A stretch of 64,000 bases of DNA from Chloroflexi bacterium TSY (GTDB lineage Bacteria; Chloroflexota; Anaerolineae; Caldilineales; Caldilineaceae). This document shows positions 48,902 through 57,920 of this stretch, piece after piece; position 1 is the first letter of the stretch, and each line of letters starts with the position of its first letter. Where the stretch lies: contig JAHBNG010000023.1 of the NCBI GenBank assembly GCA_019217005.1, positions 87,225-151,224 of the forward strand, in the 5' to 3' direction. The notes under the pieces were generated by a model. The model searched no databases. It saw nothing but the letters and a program-made list of their open reading frames with translations, and was not told where the DNA came from. The position numbers and the translations under genes were made by a program.

Positions 48902-49276
48902 TTATACAGAAATTTTGGTGCCAATCTCCAATTCATCAAGATAGTCAACTCGACTTTCACCACTGATCCCGCGCCGATTTTCTACCTCCACCGGTGGTGC
49001 GTCCTGTCCATCTTCCCAAGAAATGGCAATGTGCCAGATCTCACTTTCTCCTACAAAGAATTCTGCTGGGATAAAGGTCATTTTGGAGCCAACAGGCTGG
49101 CGCATCTGATCTTCCGGAGTATATGTGGCAGGCCAACCCTCAAATGTGCCACACCACGTTTCGCCGCGGCTATGGAGTACTTTCGCAAATGTGCGGATTG
49201 AACAGATATCGGGAATGATCACAGGGAGCCTAAAGAGACGGCCATCTGTTGTAAAATTAGCTTGTTCGACCTGCAT
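48902..49276 (-). CDS. Hypothetical protein
   Basis: 124 residues beginning MQVEQANFTTDGRLFRLPVI, with WCGTFEGWPATYTPEDQM and WHIAISWEDGQDAPP. No family recognised. Its ATG (49274-49276) overlaps the 3' end of a truncated gene (stop at 49257), typical of translationally coupled genes, so it was the second gene of a small minus-strand operon. The composition looks coding, with no low-complexity stretches. Confidence 0.6.
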   Translation of the reverse strand: MQVEQANFTTDGRLFRLPVIIPDICSIRTFAKVLHSRGETWCGTFEGWPATYTPEDQMRQPVGSKMTFIPAEFFVGESEIWHIAISWEDGQDAPPVEVENRRGISGESRVDYLDELEIGTKISV

Positions 49277-49358
49277 TTCTGCGTGCCTCCTCGGCTTGAC
49301 GCCATAAAGTCAAAATATCTTGCGAATACTTGTGCGCCAATGCTTCCGCCCGACGCGT
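49257..49358 (-). pseudogene. C-terminal remnant of a gene cut at a duplication junction
   Basis: The last 33 codons are readable (beginning RRAEALAHKYSQDILTLW) and end with a stop at 49257-49259. Upstream the frame meets the duplicated uxuA tail at 49359, so the rest of the gene is missing. The helix-rich, charged C-terminus gives no family. Confidence 0.5.
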
Positions 49359-49421
49359 CCTGGTATGCGGGAATGGCTTATGCATTGGGGTATTTGAAGG
49401 CAGTGATGAGGATGATTGAAG
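49359..49421 (+). repeat. Duplicated 3' end of uxuA (63 bp)
   Basis: It matches 48711-48773 at 61 of 63 positions. Both differences are synonymous in the uxuA frame (GGG to GGA, GCG to GCA), and the copy ends in a stop codon soon after (IEV*). It joins the truncated minus-strand gene on its left to the STAND gene tail on its right. Confidence 0.85.
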
Positions 49422-49430
49422 TATAGAACT

Positions 49431-52400
49431 TCATTTATTGGATAAGGACTTATCTAATCGCTGAATCTTAATTCGTAATTGGATTAGCTTTTCAATCATC
49501 CGACCAAGTTCTCTTTCGTAAACCTCACTCTGGTCGACTAAGGCTAAACCAAAAAAATAATTATACGCGAACGAGAGAATGGAGAGGGGGAATAAGGACA
49601 AACCATTTTTCTAAACCAGGTAAACGTTGGAAGCGTTGTGCCAAACGGTCCATCTCTTTCTGAGTGAGTTTGACGCCGGTCTCATAAAGAGTGGAATTCA
49701 GGTGAACGAAGGGTTGTAGTTGGTTAAAGCGAAAAGAACGGGCAAAATTGAGAACGGTCTCAAGAGAATCGAGAAGAGAACCGTTCCAGTGTTTTTCAAG
49801 ATGGCCCCAAACCCGTTCGATGGGGTTGTATTTACTGTGATAAGGAGGGTAGCAGGCGAGCTGAATAGAGAGACGATAGTGCTCAACAAACTGAGTGAGA
49901 CGATACATAAACTGAGTCCGACGGGTATGATTTTCGGGACCATTGTCCTGATTGATCACGAGGGTCTTGACATGAGGAAAGTGTTCACGTACGCTTTCCC
50001 AAAAAATCAATCAGGCAGTCGACAATAAAGTCACTAGTCACTTTCGACTGAGTCAAGTAAAGAAAGAGTTCCTTGGTTGAAGGGAGGTAAATGCCAAAAG
50101 GAGTGACTTTCTCGGTCTTCTTATCTTGAAAGTCATGATCGAGCGCTTTGACAACCACTCGACTTATCCCTTCTCTCGAGAAACGGTCAAGTAAAATCGT
50201 CGCTTTGGCATCCCAAGAGAGGCGCAGAACCGTCTCGTCTGCATCCGCTTCTTGATTGATCTGATGAATTCTATCAAAGATCGCATCGGTCTCTGGGATC
50301 TTTTTTCACTGGTTGACTTTTTTTGACCCGGTTTGAGCCATAGCCTAACTCATTGAGCTTCAAGCGGATGGCCTCTTCGCCAGGCAATTCCTCATCTGTG
50401 TATCCTTTCTGCTCGATGAGCTGGGTACGCATTTCGGCGGCGGTTAGTCGAGTGTACAATTGGGGGGGTCGAAAGGTGGGATCGGTCTGGCTGAATTGAT
50501 CGGCGATTTCAACCATATCGGCCAGTAAAGTGGGGATATGGTCTTCGGCTTTTTTGCGACCACGTCGGTGGCTTTGGTCGACATAACAGAAGCCGCCTTC
50601 TAGTTCTTCCAGGGCTTTGGCTATCGTCGCCCGATTCCAGCCCAACTCTCGTTCTGCTTTCGTCGGACTCCCTTCGCATATCGTTTTGACCGTTTGGGCC
50701 ATGAAGTGCCTTCTTTCGTATCCACTTAACATGGCCTTCGTCTCTTTCAAGACTTCAACCATTTCTGGCGAGATTGTCATTTTTGCTCCTTTTGGAGAGC
50801 TAGTTTAACACCTTCTCGCGTATATTTTATTTTTTGGATTGGCCTAACTGGTAGATCTCTTCTATGCCGGTTTCGATCTGCGTAATAGCATCATTCAGTT
50901 GTAGCATAATCAATTTTTCTACTCGTGCTGCCCGCTTCTCTTGCGTCTTTAGTCGAGCCTGCGCTGCATCTACCAAATCCTGAGTGTCCCTTAATTTCTT
51001 GCGCTCGATACGTAGTTTCTCATCATGCGGTTGAAATTGCTCCATCGAACTGGCATCCAAAAATGCTTCTTCCAATTGATTGAGGTCGCCATTATACTCC
51101 TCAGCCCATTCCTGCATCCGTTCTAAATATCCTCCTCGATAGAGCATGCTAGGATCACGATTTAAATTGTCCCAGTTATTGGCAGCTTCGGTGAGGCGAC
51201 GGTGAGTACGCAACCCTTCGCGGTCTGCATCGAGCCAGTTACGCAGCCGGGGCCATTCACGAATAATAGCCTCATGAGTCACTTCAACTTTGTCTTCGTC
51301 GATCGTGATCAATCGAGCATTGGACAAAGTTTGGAGCACATTTCGCACAGCCTGAGCATCGATCTTGTCCGAGATGAATTCGTTTAATGTGACGCTACGC
51401 ACAGTATCCCGATTGCCTTCACCCAACTGAGTCAAACGTAGAAACATATTCCGTGCGACATCTCGGTCGATGTCTGTTAAGTACTCGCTGTAGACTTGCT
51501 CTGATGTCATCGTAATTGCATCTTGGACTCTGCCTGAATCAAAATACCCAGACAGGGTCAATAGATGCCCCTGACGTCGCTTCCAGGTTTCGAGCAAAGC
51601 ATGGGAAAGCAAGGCTAATTGACCTGGCTCATTGCCGACATCACGTAGCAATTGGTCAATCAAATTCGGCTCATATTGCCAGCCATTCGCTTCCAATGGG
51701 GAGATTATTGCACGGCGCAATTCATTCTGTTCCATCGGTCCGAGGCTCCATTGATATTCCTCTAGTGCATTGTACAATCCGCTAAAGGCAGCACAGTTGT
51801 CATAAAAATCAGAGCGCAGAGTTAGCACAACGATACAAGGTTGCCAATCATACCTATCCAAATAACCTTCTGGAGCAATTCCGGCAGCATAGAGAACATT
51901 CTCTACATATGCCTCCCGCTCAGCCTGATCTCGACAGAGCGTGAAAATTTTCTCAAACTGGTCGATCACCAATAAAACTCGCTGTCGAGCCAAGCCACTA
52001 TGCAACATTCGCTGTGTGTAAAGATGTAGGCTACGTTTGTCCATATGCATGTCGTCGATTAGCGTAGAAGTTGCGGTGATCGATTTACTGTTCACGGTGA
52101 GGCTGGCCGCCAATCTTTCCAACGGTCGCGCCGTGGGTGTGATCAGGTGGATAGACCAATCCTCACTTCCCGGCGGTAATTGGATTCCGTCTGGCAGTGC
52201 TTTTCGCCCTTGCAAGACAGGCACCAATCCTGCGCTGACCAACGATGACTTCCCGCTTCCGGGTGTACCAATCACTGCCAGAAACGAATGTTGTTTGATG
52301 TGCTGGACGAGTTCCGCTATCAACGTCTCGCGCCCAAAGAAGATATCCGCATCTTCGACGTTGAAGAAGCTCAGTCCTTTGTAGGGTGGTAGGCCAGGAG

Positions 52401-52962
52401 TAGGTTCGATGGTCTCGGCTGAATCGTCGGTTGGGTGTTCACCACCCAAAATGATTGGTCCATGAATTTTAATACGCCCATCATGATCAACGGCAGCAAG
52501 ATCACCTAATTCATCAATATTGTATTGGTCGCTCTTGTTTCTGTCCTTGCCGATTTTGTCGCCATCAAAATTGTTGTCATCTACGTCTTCACTCTCTGGT
52601 TCATCATCATCCACATTGTCACCCATGATGAGCGTCTGTTGCGGATGTTCGTCGCTCAAATTAATCGGCTCAAATTCAAGCTCACTCCACTCACTTGCCA
52701 ACATCTTGAGCCTATCACTGTTGGGATTTGATTCTTGCGCAGCGACCAACAGTTGATTCAATCCTTCTTCCCGGCTAGCAAAATAGGCTACAAGGTCCGT
52801 AACAATGATGGTTGGGTCTCGCTTTCCAGTTATCGGTGTGAGCCAGTCCATATCACGCTCGAGCTTGTCGGAAACGAGCTGGATCAGTTCGCCGTAGTTA
52901 AAGGCATCAAGGAGGGCGTCAGTCAGGTGATTGATTTGCTCGGCGGTTGGTTGGTGGGACAT
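49431..52962 (-). pseudogene. nSTAND1 ATPase with N-terminal EAD1-like domain, C-terminus cut by an IS
   Basis: 711 residues as it stands (52962 to 50827; last five codons from the IS). Residues 1-85 (QINHLTDALLDAFNYGELIQLV ... LLVAAQESNP) match the effector-associated domain 1 pattern. An acidic linker (about 95-190) follows, then the nSTAND1 domain with PPYKGLSFFNVEDADIFFGRE, Walker A IGTPGSGKSSLV (about 232) and Walker B VLLVIDQFEKIFT (about 330). A winged-helix-like part ends EVTHEAIIREWPRLRNWLD, and a coiled-coil tail closes it. No WD40 or TPR sensor is present. Beyond the IS the frame continues VDQSEVYERELGRMIEKLIQ to a stop at 49431, so about 36 native residues were severed. It starts 5 bp after the second STAND gene. 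Confidence 0.85.
49542..50844 (-). mobile_element. ISAzo13-like element, copy 3
   Basis: 1303 bp, ends GGCTAAACC and GGATTGGCC, clean TAA duplication (49539-49541, 50845-50847). The minus-strand transposase (50780 to 49561) has two frameshifts: the A6 run near 50305 shared with copy 1, and an A6 run at about 50001 (five in the other copies). It is inserted in the 3' end of an nSTAND1 ATPase gene. Confidence 0.92.
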
Positions 52963-52967
52963 ATGGA

Positions 52968-54869
52968 TCAGCCTAAACTTCTGAGATTAGCTATTATCTG
53001 CTCGAGTATCCGATCGGAGTTCTCTATCCTAGTCTGAAAGGGGACCACCGATACGCCATATTCATTTGCACGAATTTCTTCAAGAATCGTGTCCACGTTT
53101 TCAATACTCGTCTCGATTTGACGCAAAGATTGATCAAATCTATCGACAAACCTTTGTCGTTCTAGCTCCCTGTGTTCAACACTTGCCTGAACGAAGTTCA
53201 CTTCATCCGAAGTTAAGTTATCCTCATATTCTGCCAACCACCTTTCGGCGTCAGCCAAGAGCGCACCACGCAATAAAGCACCATTATCCTCATTGACATC
53301 CTGCCAGCGATACATATCTGACCGCAACTGTTCTTGCCAAACCCGAAAAGCTCTCACCTTGTTGAGCCATTCGTCTAATTTGCCCCAGTGCTGAATGAGC
53401 GCCTCATGAACAACTTCGACCGTCTCCTGACCGTCTGCATTCCGACTGGTCACAACCAGACGTGCATCTGCCAATTTCCTGACGAGCGCCCAATTTTCTT
53501 CACCCAGTTCCCGTTGTGTTGCCAATCGACGCGTATCTTCTGTACCCTGACCGGGCCGAATCATCTGGGTAAAAACAGTTTGAATCTTCTGCTGTTCAAT
53601 TTCTGTGAGTCGGTCGTAATAATTGTTTGCGTATTGAGCCAGTGCGCCTTCCACCTGCCCTATTGCTTCGTAGTCGGCATGAGTAAGCTGCTCACCACCA
53701 TGGGCCTCCCAGAGCAGAGTCAGCGCAAATTCCAGCAATGGCAGATTCCCTGGTCGGTTCTCTATCGCTTTTAGAATTCGGTCTACCAATCCTTGTTCAA
53801 ACGAGACATGCAATTTCTGGGCTGGCATTTCGACTGCCTGAGCAAGTTCCTCTTGCGTCATGGGTCTCAATTTGATGTCTTGCTCCAAAATACCAGCAAA
53901 GGTAGGATGCTCAAGCGCTTGGCCTAAGAAGTCAGCGCGCATTGTCAAAACGATGACTGCAGGCGATTTGGGATTTGCAATTGGTTGACATCCTGCGGTA
54001 AGCATTGCGAGAAAATGACTACGGGTCTCTTCATCGGGACAGAGTGTAAACAGCTCTTCAAACTGATCTGCAATCAGAAGCGTTCGATGCTGCGGATGCA
54101 CCTCATGAATGATGTCAAACAGATCCGTGAGATTTAGTTCCCCTGCTAAGAACTCCCGTTTTAACTTCCGTGCATGTTTTCTTTGTTCCAGTCTACCAAG
54201 GTCTGGCTCATAGAGGGGGACAAGAGCCGATGCCAATGAAAGAAACGGATCGGCCCCTGGACGAAAGTGGGTGAATTGCCAGTTCCCAATTTGCTGAAGG
54301 GTAGGCACCAAGCCTGCCAAAACCACAGAAGATTTGCCACTTCCAGATGCACCCAATACAGCAACGACACTCTGTCTGTGTGCAAGTCGCACCAGTTCTT
54401 GAATCACATCTTCACGCCCAAAGAAAAACTCTGCATCTTTCGGCCCAAAGTGAAATAAACTGCGATATGGACAGGGCAAAGCTTCTTCAAGAAGGGCTGG
54501 ATCTGTGGTAGTTGGGGGATCGGCAAAATGGTAATGATAGTTATTAATGACCGCATCCCCCTGCACATCCCCGGCCACATTGTACTGGGTACCAACCTGT
54601 TGATTTTGCTGGTCAACGATCGCTCGAGTCTTTTCCAACGATGCCAGCAGCGGTCTTAATGAATCTTCCCATTGCTGTTGGCTCACTTCGCCAGTAATGA
54701 CCAATCGGGTTTGATCGATGGCGACTTTGTGATCCTCAATTTGGTTCGACAATTCTATAGGAGGACGGTCACTATATTGAGCTTCTTGTTCTTGAAGTAT
54801 GGTAAGGTTTTGCTTCAGTGTAAACAAATATTCTTTAGGGTCTGTCATTTGTCGAATGAAAAGGGCCAA
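52968..54869 (-). CDS. nSTAND1 ATPase, second paralogue
   Basis: 633 residues. The N-terminus (about 1-85) is a helical coiled-coil domain (LKQNLTILQEQEAQYSDRPP...QWEDSLRPLLASLEKTR), unlike the EAD1 of its neighbour. A QVGTQYNVAGDVQGDAVINN linker, a form seen in many STAND proteins, comes next. The nSTAND1 domain has CPYRSLFHFGPKDAEFFFGRED, Walker A LGASGSGKSSVV (about 170) and Walker B TLLIADQFEELFT (about 265), then EVVHEALIQHWGKLDEWL and a helical tail with QIETSIENVDTIL. No repeat sensor follows. The first Met may be internal (MTDPKEYLF). It lies 55 bp after dam and 5 bp before the first STAND gene. Confidence 0.88.
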   Translation of the reverse strand: MALFIRQMTDPKEYLFTLKQNLTILQEQEAQYSDRPPIELSNQIEDHKVAIDQTRLVITGEVSQQQWEDSLRPLLASLEKTRAIVDQQNQQVGTQYNVAGDVQGDAVINNYHYHFADPPTTTDPALLEEALPCPYRSLFHFGPKDAEFFFGREDVIQELVRLAHRQSVVAVLGASGSGKSSVVLAGLVPTLQQIGNWQFTHFRPGADPFLSLASALVPLYEPDLGRLEQRKHARKLKREFLAGELNLTDLFDIIHEVHPQHRTLLIADQFEELFTLCPDEETRSHFLAMLTAGCQPIANPKSPAVIVLTMRADFLGQALEHPTFAGILEQDIKLRPMTQEELAQAVEMPAQKLHVSFEQGLVDRILKAIENRPGNLPLLEFALTLLWEAHGGEQLTHADYEAIGQVEGALAQYANNYYDRLTEIEQQKIQTVFTQMIRPGQGTEDTRRLATQRELGEENWALVRKLADARLVVTSRNADGQETVEVVHEALIQHWGKLDEWLNKVRAFRVWQEQLRSDMYRWQDVNEDNGALLRGALLADAERWLAEYEDNLTSDEVNFVQASVEHRELERQRFVDRFDQSLRQIETSIENVDTILEEIRANEYGVSVVPFQTRIENSDRILEQIIANLRSLG

Positions 54870-54924
54870 TCAACCAGTAGATGACTGAACGTTTTTGCTC
54901 GTCTTAAGAATCGGTCATCACAAG

Positions 54925-55725
54925 TTATGAAAATACTGCCAATACTTCCCCCGCCTTCCCCCGATTCGATCCATTTGAACTGATGTATCTCTGCACATCG
55001 AACGCCTGAATCTCTGCCTCAGCATATTCGCGGCGTGTAAACTCTGTATCGTGATTGGAAATAATCACCGGAACTCCACGTCGTGATACCTCCTCCGCTT
55101 TGCGTGCCAGCAACGTTTGCTCTGCCACACCGAACAGATCTGCACTGTAGCCTGTAAAGTTAGCCGTCTCGGATAGAGGCACATAGGGTGGATCGCAGTA
55201 GACCACATCACCTTCTGAGGTCGAGTCCATTGTGGCAACAAAGTTGGCCTGATGGAAAGTGGCCGATTGGGCTTTCTCGCAGAAAGCGAGCATCTCTGCT
55301 GCGGGGAAGTAAGGCTTTTTATAACGCCCAAAGGGTACATTGAATTGCCCTTTTGAATTGTAGCGACAAAGCCCATTGAAGCAATGCTTATTCAGGTAGA
55401 CAAAGAGAGCTGACTTGTACCGGATATCCTCTGTCATGTTGAACTCAGTACGGAAATGATAGAAGGCATCTTTTTGATTGTGGTCTGGAACAAAGAATTG
55501 ACGGCAATAGTCAACGAAGTCCTTCTTTTCTGCCTGTAGCTGCAAATAAAGATTGATCAAATCCCCATTCGCATCGGTCAGAAGATAGTCAGGATAGTCC
55601 GTATTCAGAAAAACAGCCCCCGACCCAACAAATGGCTCGACGAGACGACGTCCCGTCGGCAAGACGTCTCGGATTCGCTCCACAATCTGGTATTTATTTC
55701 CGGCCCATTTTAGAAAAGGCTTCAT
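54925..55725 (-). CDS. dam: DNA adenine methyltransferase, Dam type
   Basis: 266 residues. PFLKWAGNK (motif X), FVGSGAVFLN (motif I) and VVYCDPPYVPLS (motif IV, about residue 178) are intact; the arrangement is the alpha class D12 family that usually methylates adenine in GATC. No restriction endonuclease is adjacent. It overlaps the tsaD stop by 4 bp (ATGA) and is followed by the two STAND genes, so all four should share a transcript. It may mark self DNA for the STAND module or be a stand-alone methylase. Confidence 0.92.
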   Translation of the reverse strand: MKPFLKWAGNKYQIVERIRDVLPTGRRLVEPFVGSGAVFLNTDYPDYLLTDANGDLINLYLQLQAEKKDFVDYCRQFFVPDHNQKDAFYHFRTEFNMTEDIRYKSALFVYLNKHCFNGLCRYNSKGQFNVPFGRYKKPYFPAAEMLAFCEKAQSATFHQANFVATMDSTSEGDVVYCDPPYVPLSETANFTGYSADLFGVAEQTLLARKAEEVSRRGVPVIISNHDTEFTRREYAEAEIQAFDVQRYISSNGSNRGKAGEVLAVFS

Positions 55726-56783
55726 TTTTTATGAACCAATGGCAAATTTGCAAAGACATCGACCGACAAATCCTGAACGGCATCGGTATTCGTCTGCCAT
55801 CGATAGTGCGCGGCGGCTCCAATCATCGCTGCGTTGTCCGTACAAAGAAACAGGGGGGGGATGTAGAGTGGAATAGCGAGAGCCGCGGCTTTGGCTTGTA
55901 GGTCGGTGCGCAAAGCTGCATTGGCGCTGACGCCTCCGCAAACGCAGAGTTGACGTGCATTCGTTGCGGTGACGGCATCAATCGTTTTTGCCGTCAATAC
56001 ATCGACAACTGATGCCTGAAACGAGGCGGCTAAATCGGCAACGAGTTGCGGTTGCGCAATATCTTCCCCTTGTTGTTCGAGCTTGCGCACCAGGTTCAGC
56101 ACCGCCGTTTTCAATCCGGAAAAACTGAAATTGAAGCGATGCTCACGATTCTTTTGCAACGGACGAGGCAACTCAAACCGTTTTGCATCTCCATTCTGGG
56201 CCGTCTTCTGAATGGCTGGTCCACCAGGAAAGCCTAAGCCAAGCAGACGCGCAACCTTGTCAAATGCCTCACCCGCCGCATCATCCAATGTGCTGCCCAA
56301 CCGTTGATAGACTCCATGCCCCGTCATCAGCACCAACTCGGTATGCCCCCCCGATACAATCAACACCACGACCGGAAACGCATCGTCCGACATCGCCACT
56401 TGCCCCTCTACGGCAATCCAGTTGCTATAAACGTGGCCTTCCAAATGGTTCACGGGGATGAACGGCAAACCACTGCCAAAGCAGATGCCCTTGGCCGTAT
56501 TGACACCCACAAGCAAACTGCCTGCCAGCCCTGGACCATGGGTCACTGCCACAGCATCCAAAGTCGACAGATCGCCGATGTTCGCTTGAGAAAGAGCCTG
56601 CTCGATGACAGGTTGAATCGAGAGCACATGCTGTCGGCTGGCCACCTCTGGAAAAACGCCACCATAGCGCCGGTGCAACTCGATCTGCGTCGCAACAACA
56701 TTGCTCAAGATCGTGCGCCCATCTTCGACAACCGCCGCCGCCGTCTCATCACAACTGGTTTCAATTGCCAGAATCCGTCTCAT
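55722..56783 (-). CDS. tsaD: tRNA threonylcarbamoyladenosine transferase TsaD
   Basis: 353 residues. ILAIETSCDETAAAVVEDG, HRRYGGVFPEVASRQHV, THGPGLAGSLLVG and metal-binding NHLEGHVYSNW (H-x3-H) are all present, as is CTDNAAMIGAAAHY near the C-terminus. It transfers the threonylcarbamoyl group to A37 of ANN-decoding tRNAs with TsaB/TsaE. A C8 run (55853-55860 as G8 on the plus strand) encodes IPPL in frame. It starts 4 bp after the epimerase gene and overlaps dam. Confidence 0.95.
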   Translation of the reverse strand: MRRILAIETSCDETAAAVVEDGRTILSNVVATQIELHRRYGGVFPEVASRQHVLSIQPVIEQALSQANIGDLSTLDAVAVTHGPGLAGSLLVGVNTAKGICFGSGLPFIPVNHLEGHVYSNWIAVEGQVAMSDDAFPVVVLIVSGGHTELVLMTGHGVYQRLGSTLDDAAGEAFDKVARLLGLGFPGGPAIQKTAQNGDAKRFELPRPLQKNREHRFNFSFSGLKTAVLNLVRKLEQQGEDIAQPQLVADLAASFQASVVDVLTAKTIDAVTATNARQLCVCGGVSANAALRTDLQAKAAALAIPLYIPPLFLCTDNAAMIGAAAHYRWQTNTDAVQDLSVDVFANLPLVHKK

Positions 56784-56787
56784 TCCC

Positions 56788-57567
56788 TCAACTCTCTCCC
56801 TCCATCACATCATCCATCGGCTCATACCCCACCAACTCTCGCGCCGACTCCAAATCCCACCGCATCCCCCTATTATTCGACATTCCATTCACAATCGCAA
56901 ATCCGATAGTGGGATCAGCCTCAATGCACTTCTCCATCAACTGGCAATAATCACGGTTCGAAAGCCACATCAGGCGGAACCAAGATCCGCGCTCGGTTGG
57001 GATGGTAGAAGCCAGGTTACGGCCGGCGCGAATCCAGCCGATGCGGACCGCGATAAAGGAAATGCCATATGCGTCAACAAAACATTTGCCCAGCCGCTCA
57101 CCCACTAACTTGGCACCGCCATAAGCCACGCTATTTTGCTCTTTGCCCTCGACTCGATAATGTGTCCCCGGTTTGGGAGGGAGGTCAGTCGTGAGAAGCT
57201 TGGGCTGCTTCGTATCTTTGTAGCCCCCCATCACGTGGTTGGAACTGGCATAGACAATTCGCTTGACATTGCTTTGCACAGCGGCCGTAAAAACGTTGGT
57301 CAATGCGTCAATATTCGGTGCCATCAATGTCGCCCACTGCACGCCTGCATTGGGGTTCGCTGCCAAATGTACAACCGTATCGACCCCCACAAAATGGCGC
57401 ACCCATTCTTCATCCCATTGACTCAGATCCGCCTCCAAAATATCGCGCTTCCCTTTGGCATCTCGGTCCAACAGACGCAGCTCATAGCGCCCCTCCAAAT
57501 GCCGTCGCAATTTATGTCCCAGATTTCCGCTAGCGCCGGTGATGAGTATTGTTCTGTGATCTGTCAT
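56788..57567 (-). CDS. NAD-dependent epimerase/dehydratase, uronate-dehydrogenase-like
   Basis: 259 residues. Rossmann motif TGASGNLGHKL (about 10-20), VVHLAANPN, VYASSNHVMGGY and catalytic YGGAKLVGE (Tyr-x3-Lys) identify an extended SDR. The overall pattern (SSNHVMG, IRAGRNLAS) resembles uronate dehydrogenase, which oxidises glucuronate or galacturonate. With uxuA 8 kb away this suggests sugar-acid catabolism. It is the first gene of epimerase-tsaD-dam-STAND-STAND. Confidence 0.82.
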   Translation of the reverse strand: MTDHRTILITGASGNLGHKLRRHLEGRYELRLLDRDAKGKRDILEADLSQWDEEWVRHFVGVDTVVHLAANPNAGVQWATLMAPNIDALTNVFTAAVQSNVKRIVYASSNHVMGGYKDTKQPKLLTTDLPPKPGTHYRVEGKEQNSVAYGGAKLVGERLGKCFVDAYGISFIAVRIGWIRAGRNLASTIPTERGSWFRLMWLSNRDYCQLMEKCIEADPTIGFAIVNGMSNNRGMRWDLESARELVGYEPMDDVMEGES

Positions 57568-57724
57568 GATAAATCATTTATCCCTAATCCTAAACTCCTC
57601 GATTTCAGTCTCGGATCGGACCAAGGTTGGACCGTTTCTCAACGTTTTTTTTGATCGTTAAAAATTGCGTCAGATTTTGGAACCGATCCGAAAAACGGGA
57701 ACGTTAAAACTGTGGTGCGAAGGG

Positions 57725-57871
57725 TTAATCACGCCTCATTTCTTCATCACTTCGCTCTGTAAGCAGCCCACAATTTACACAACGCTCATCAGACGAACGT
57801 GTGCAATTCATTGATAATTCGACAGTTTGATCGCATATTTGCACACTTTCTGCCAGAAAGCTCTTTTCCAT
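57725..57871 (-). CDS. Possible 48-aa Cys-rich protein
   Basis: A short frame from ATG 57871 with AAAGG upstream encodes MEKSFLAESVQICDQTVELS followed by NCTRSSDERCVNCGLLTERS. CVNCG with the upstream cysteines could be a small zinc knuckle. It lies in the 353-bp gap between the epimerase and alpha-2-macroglobulin genes, and no homologue is known to me, so it may be spurious. A T8 run at about 57646 is the only other feature of the gap. Confidence 0.3.
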   Translation of the reverse strand: MEKSFLAESVQICDQTVELSMNCTRSSDERCVNCGLLTERSDEEMRRD

Positions 57872-57920
57872 CGGTGAGCCTTTACACAAGTTTGACGTTT
57901 TGTTTTTTCGGGAGGGACCA

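Noticed and set aside
55853..55860. Frameshift suspicion at the C8/G8 run in tsaD
   Set aside because: The run reads in frame as Ile-Pro-Pro-Leu and the conserved CTDNAAMIG motif follows in the same frame, so tsaD is intact.
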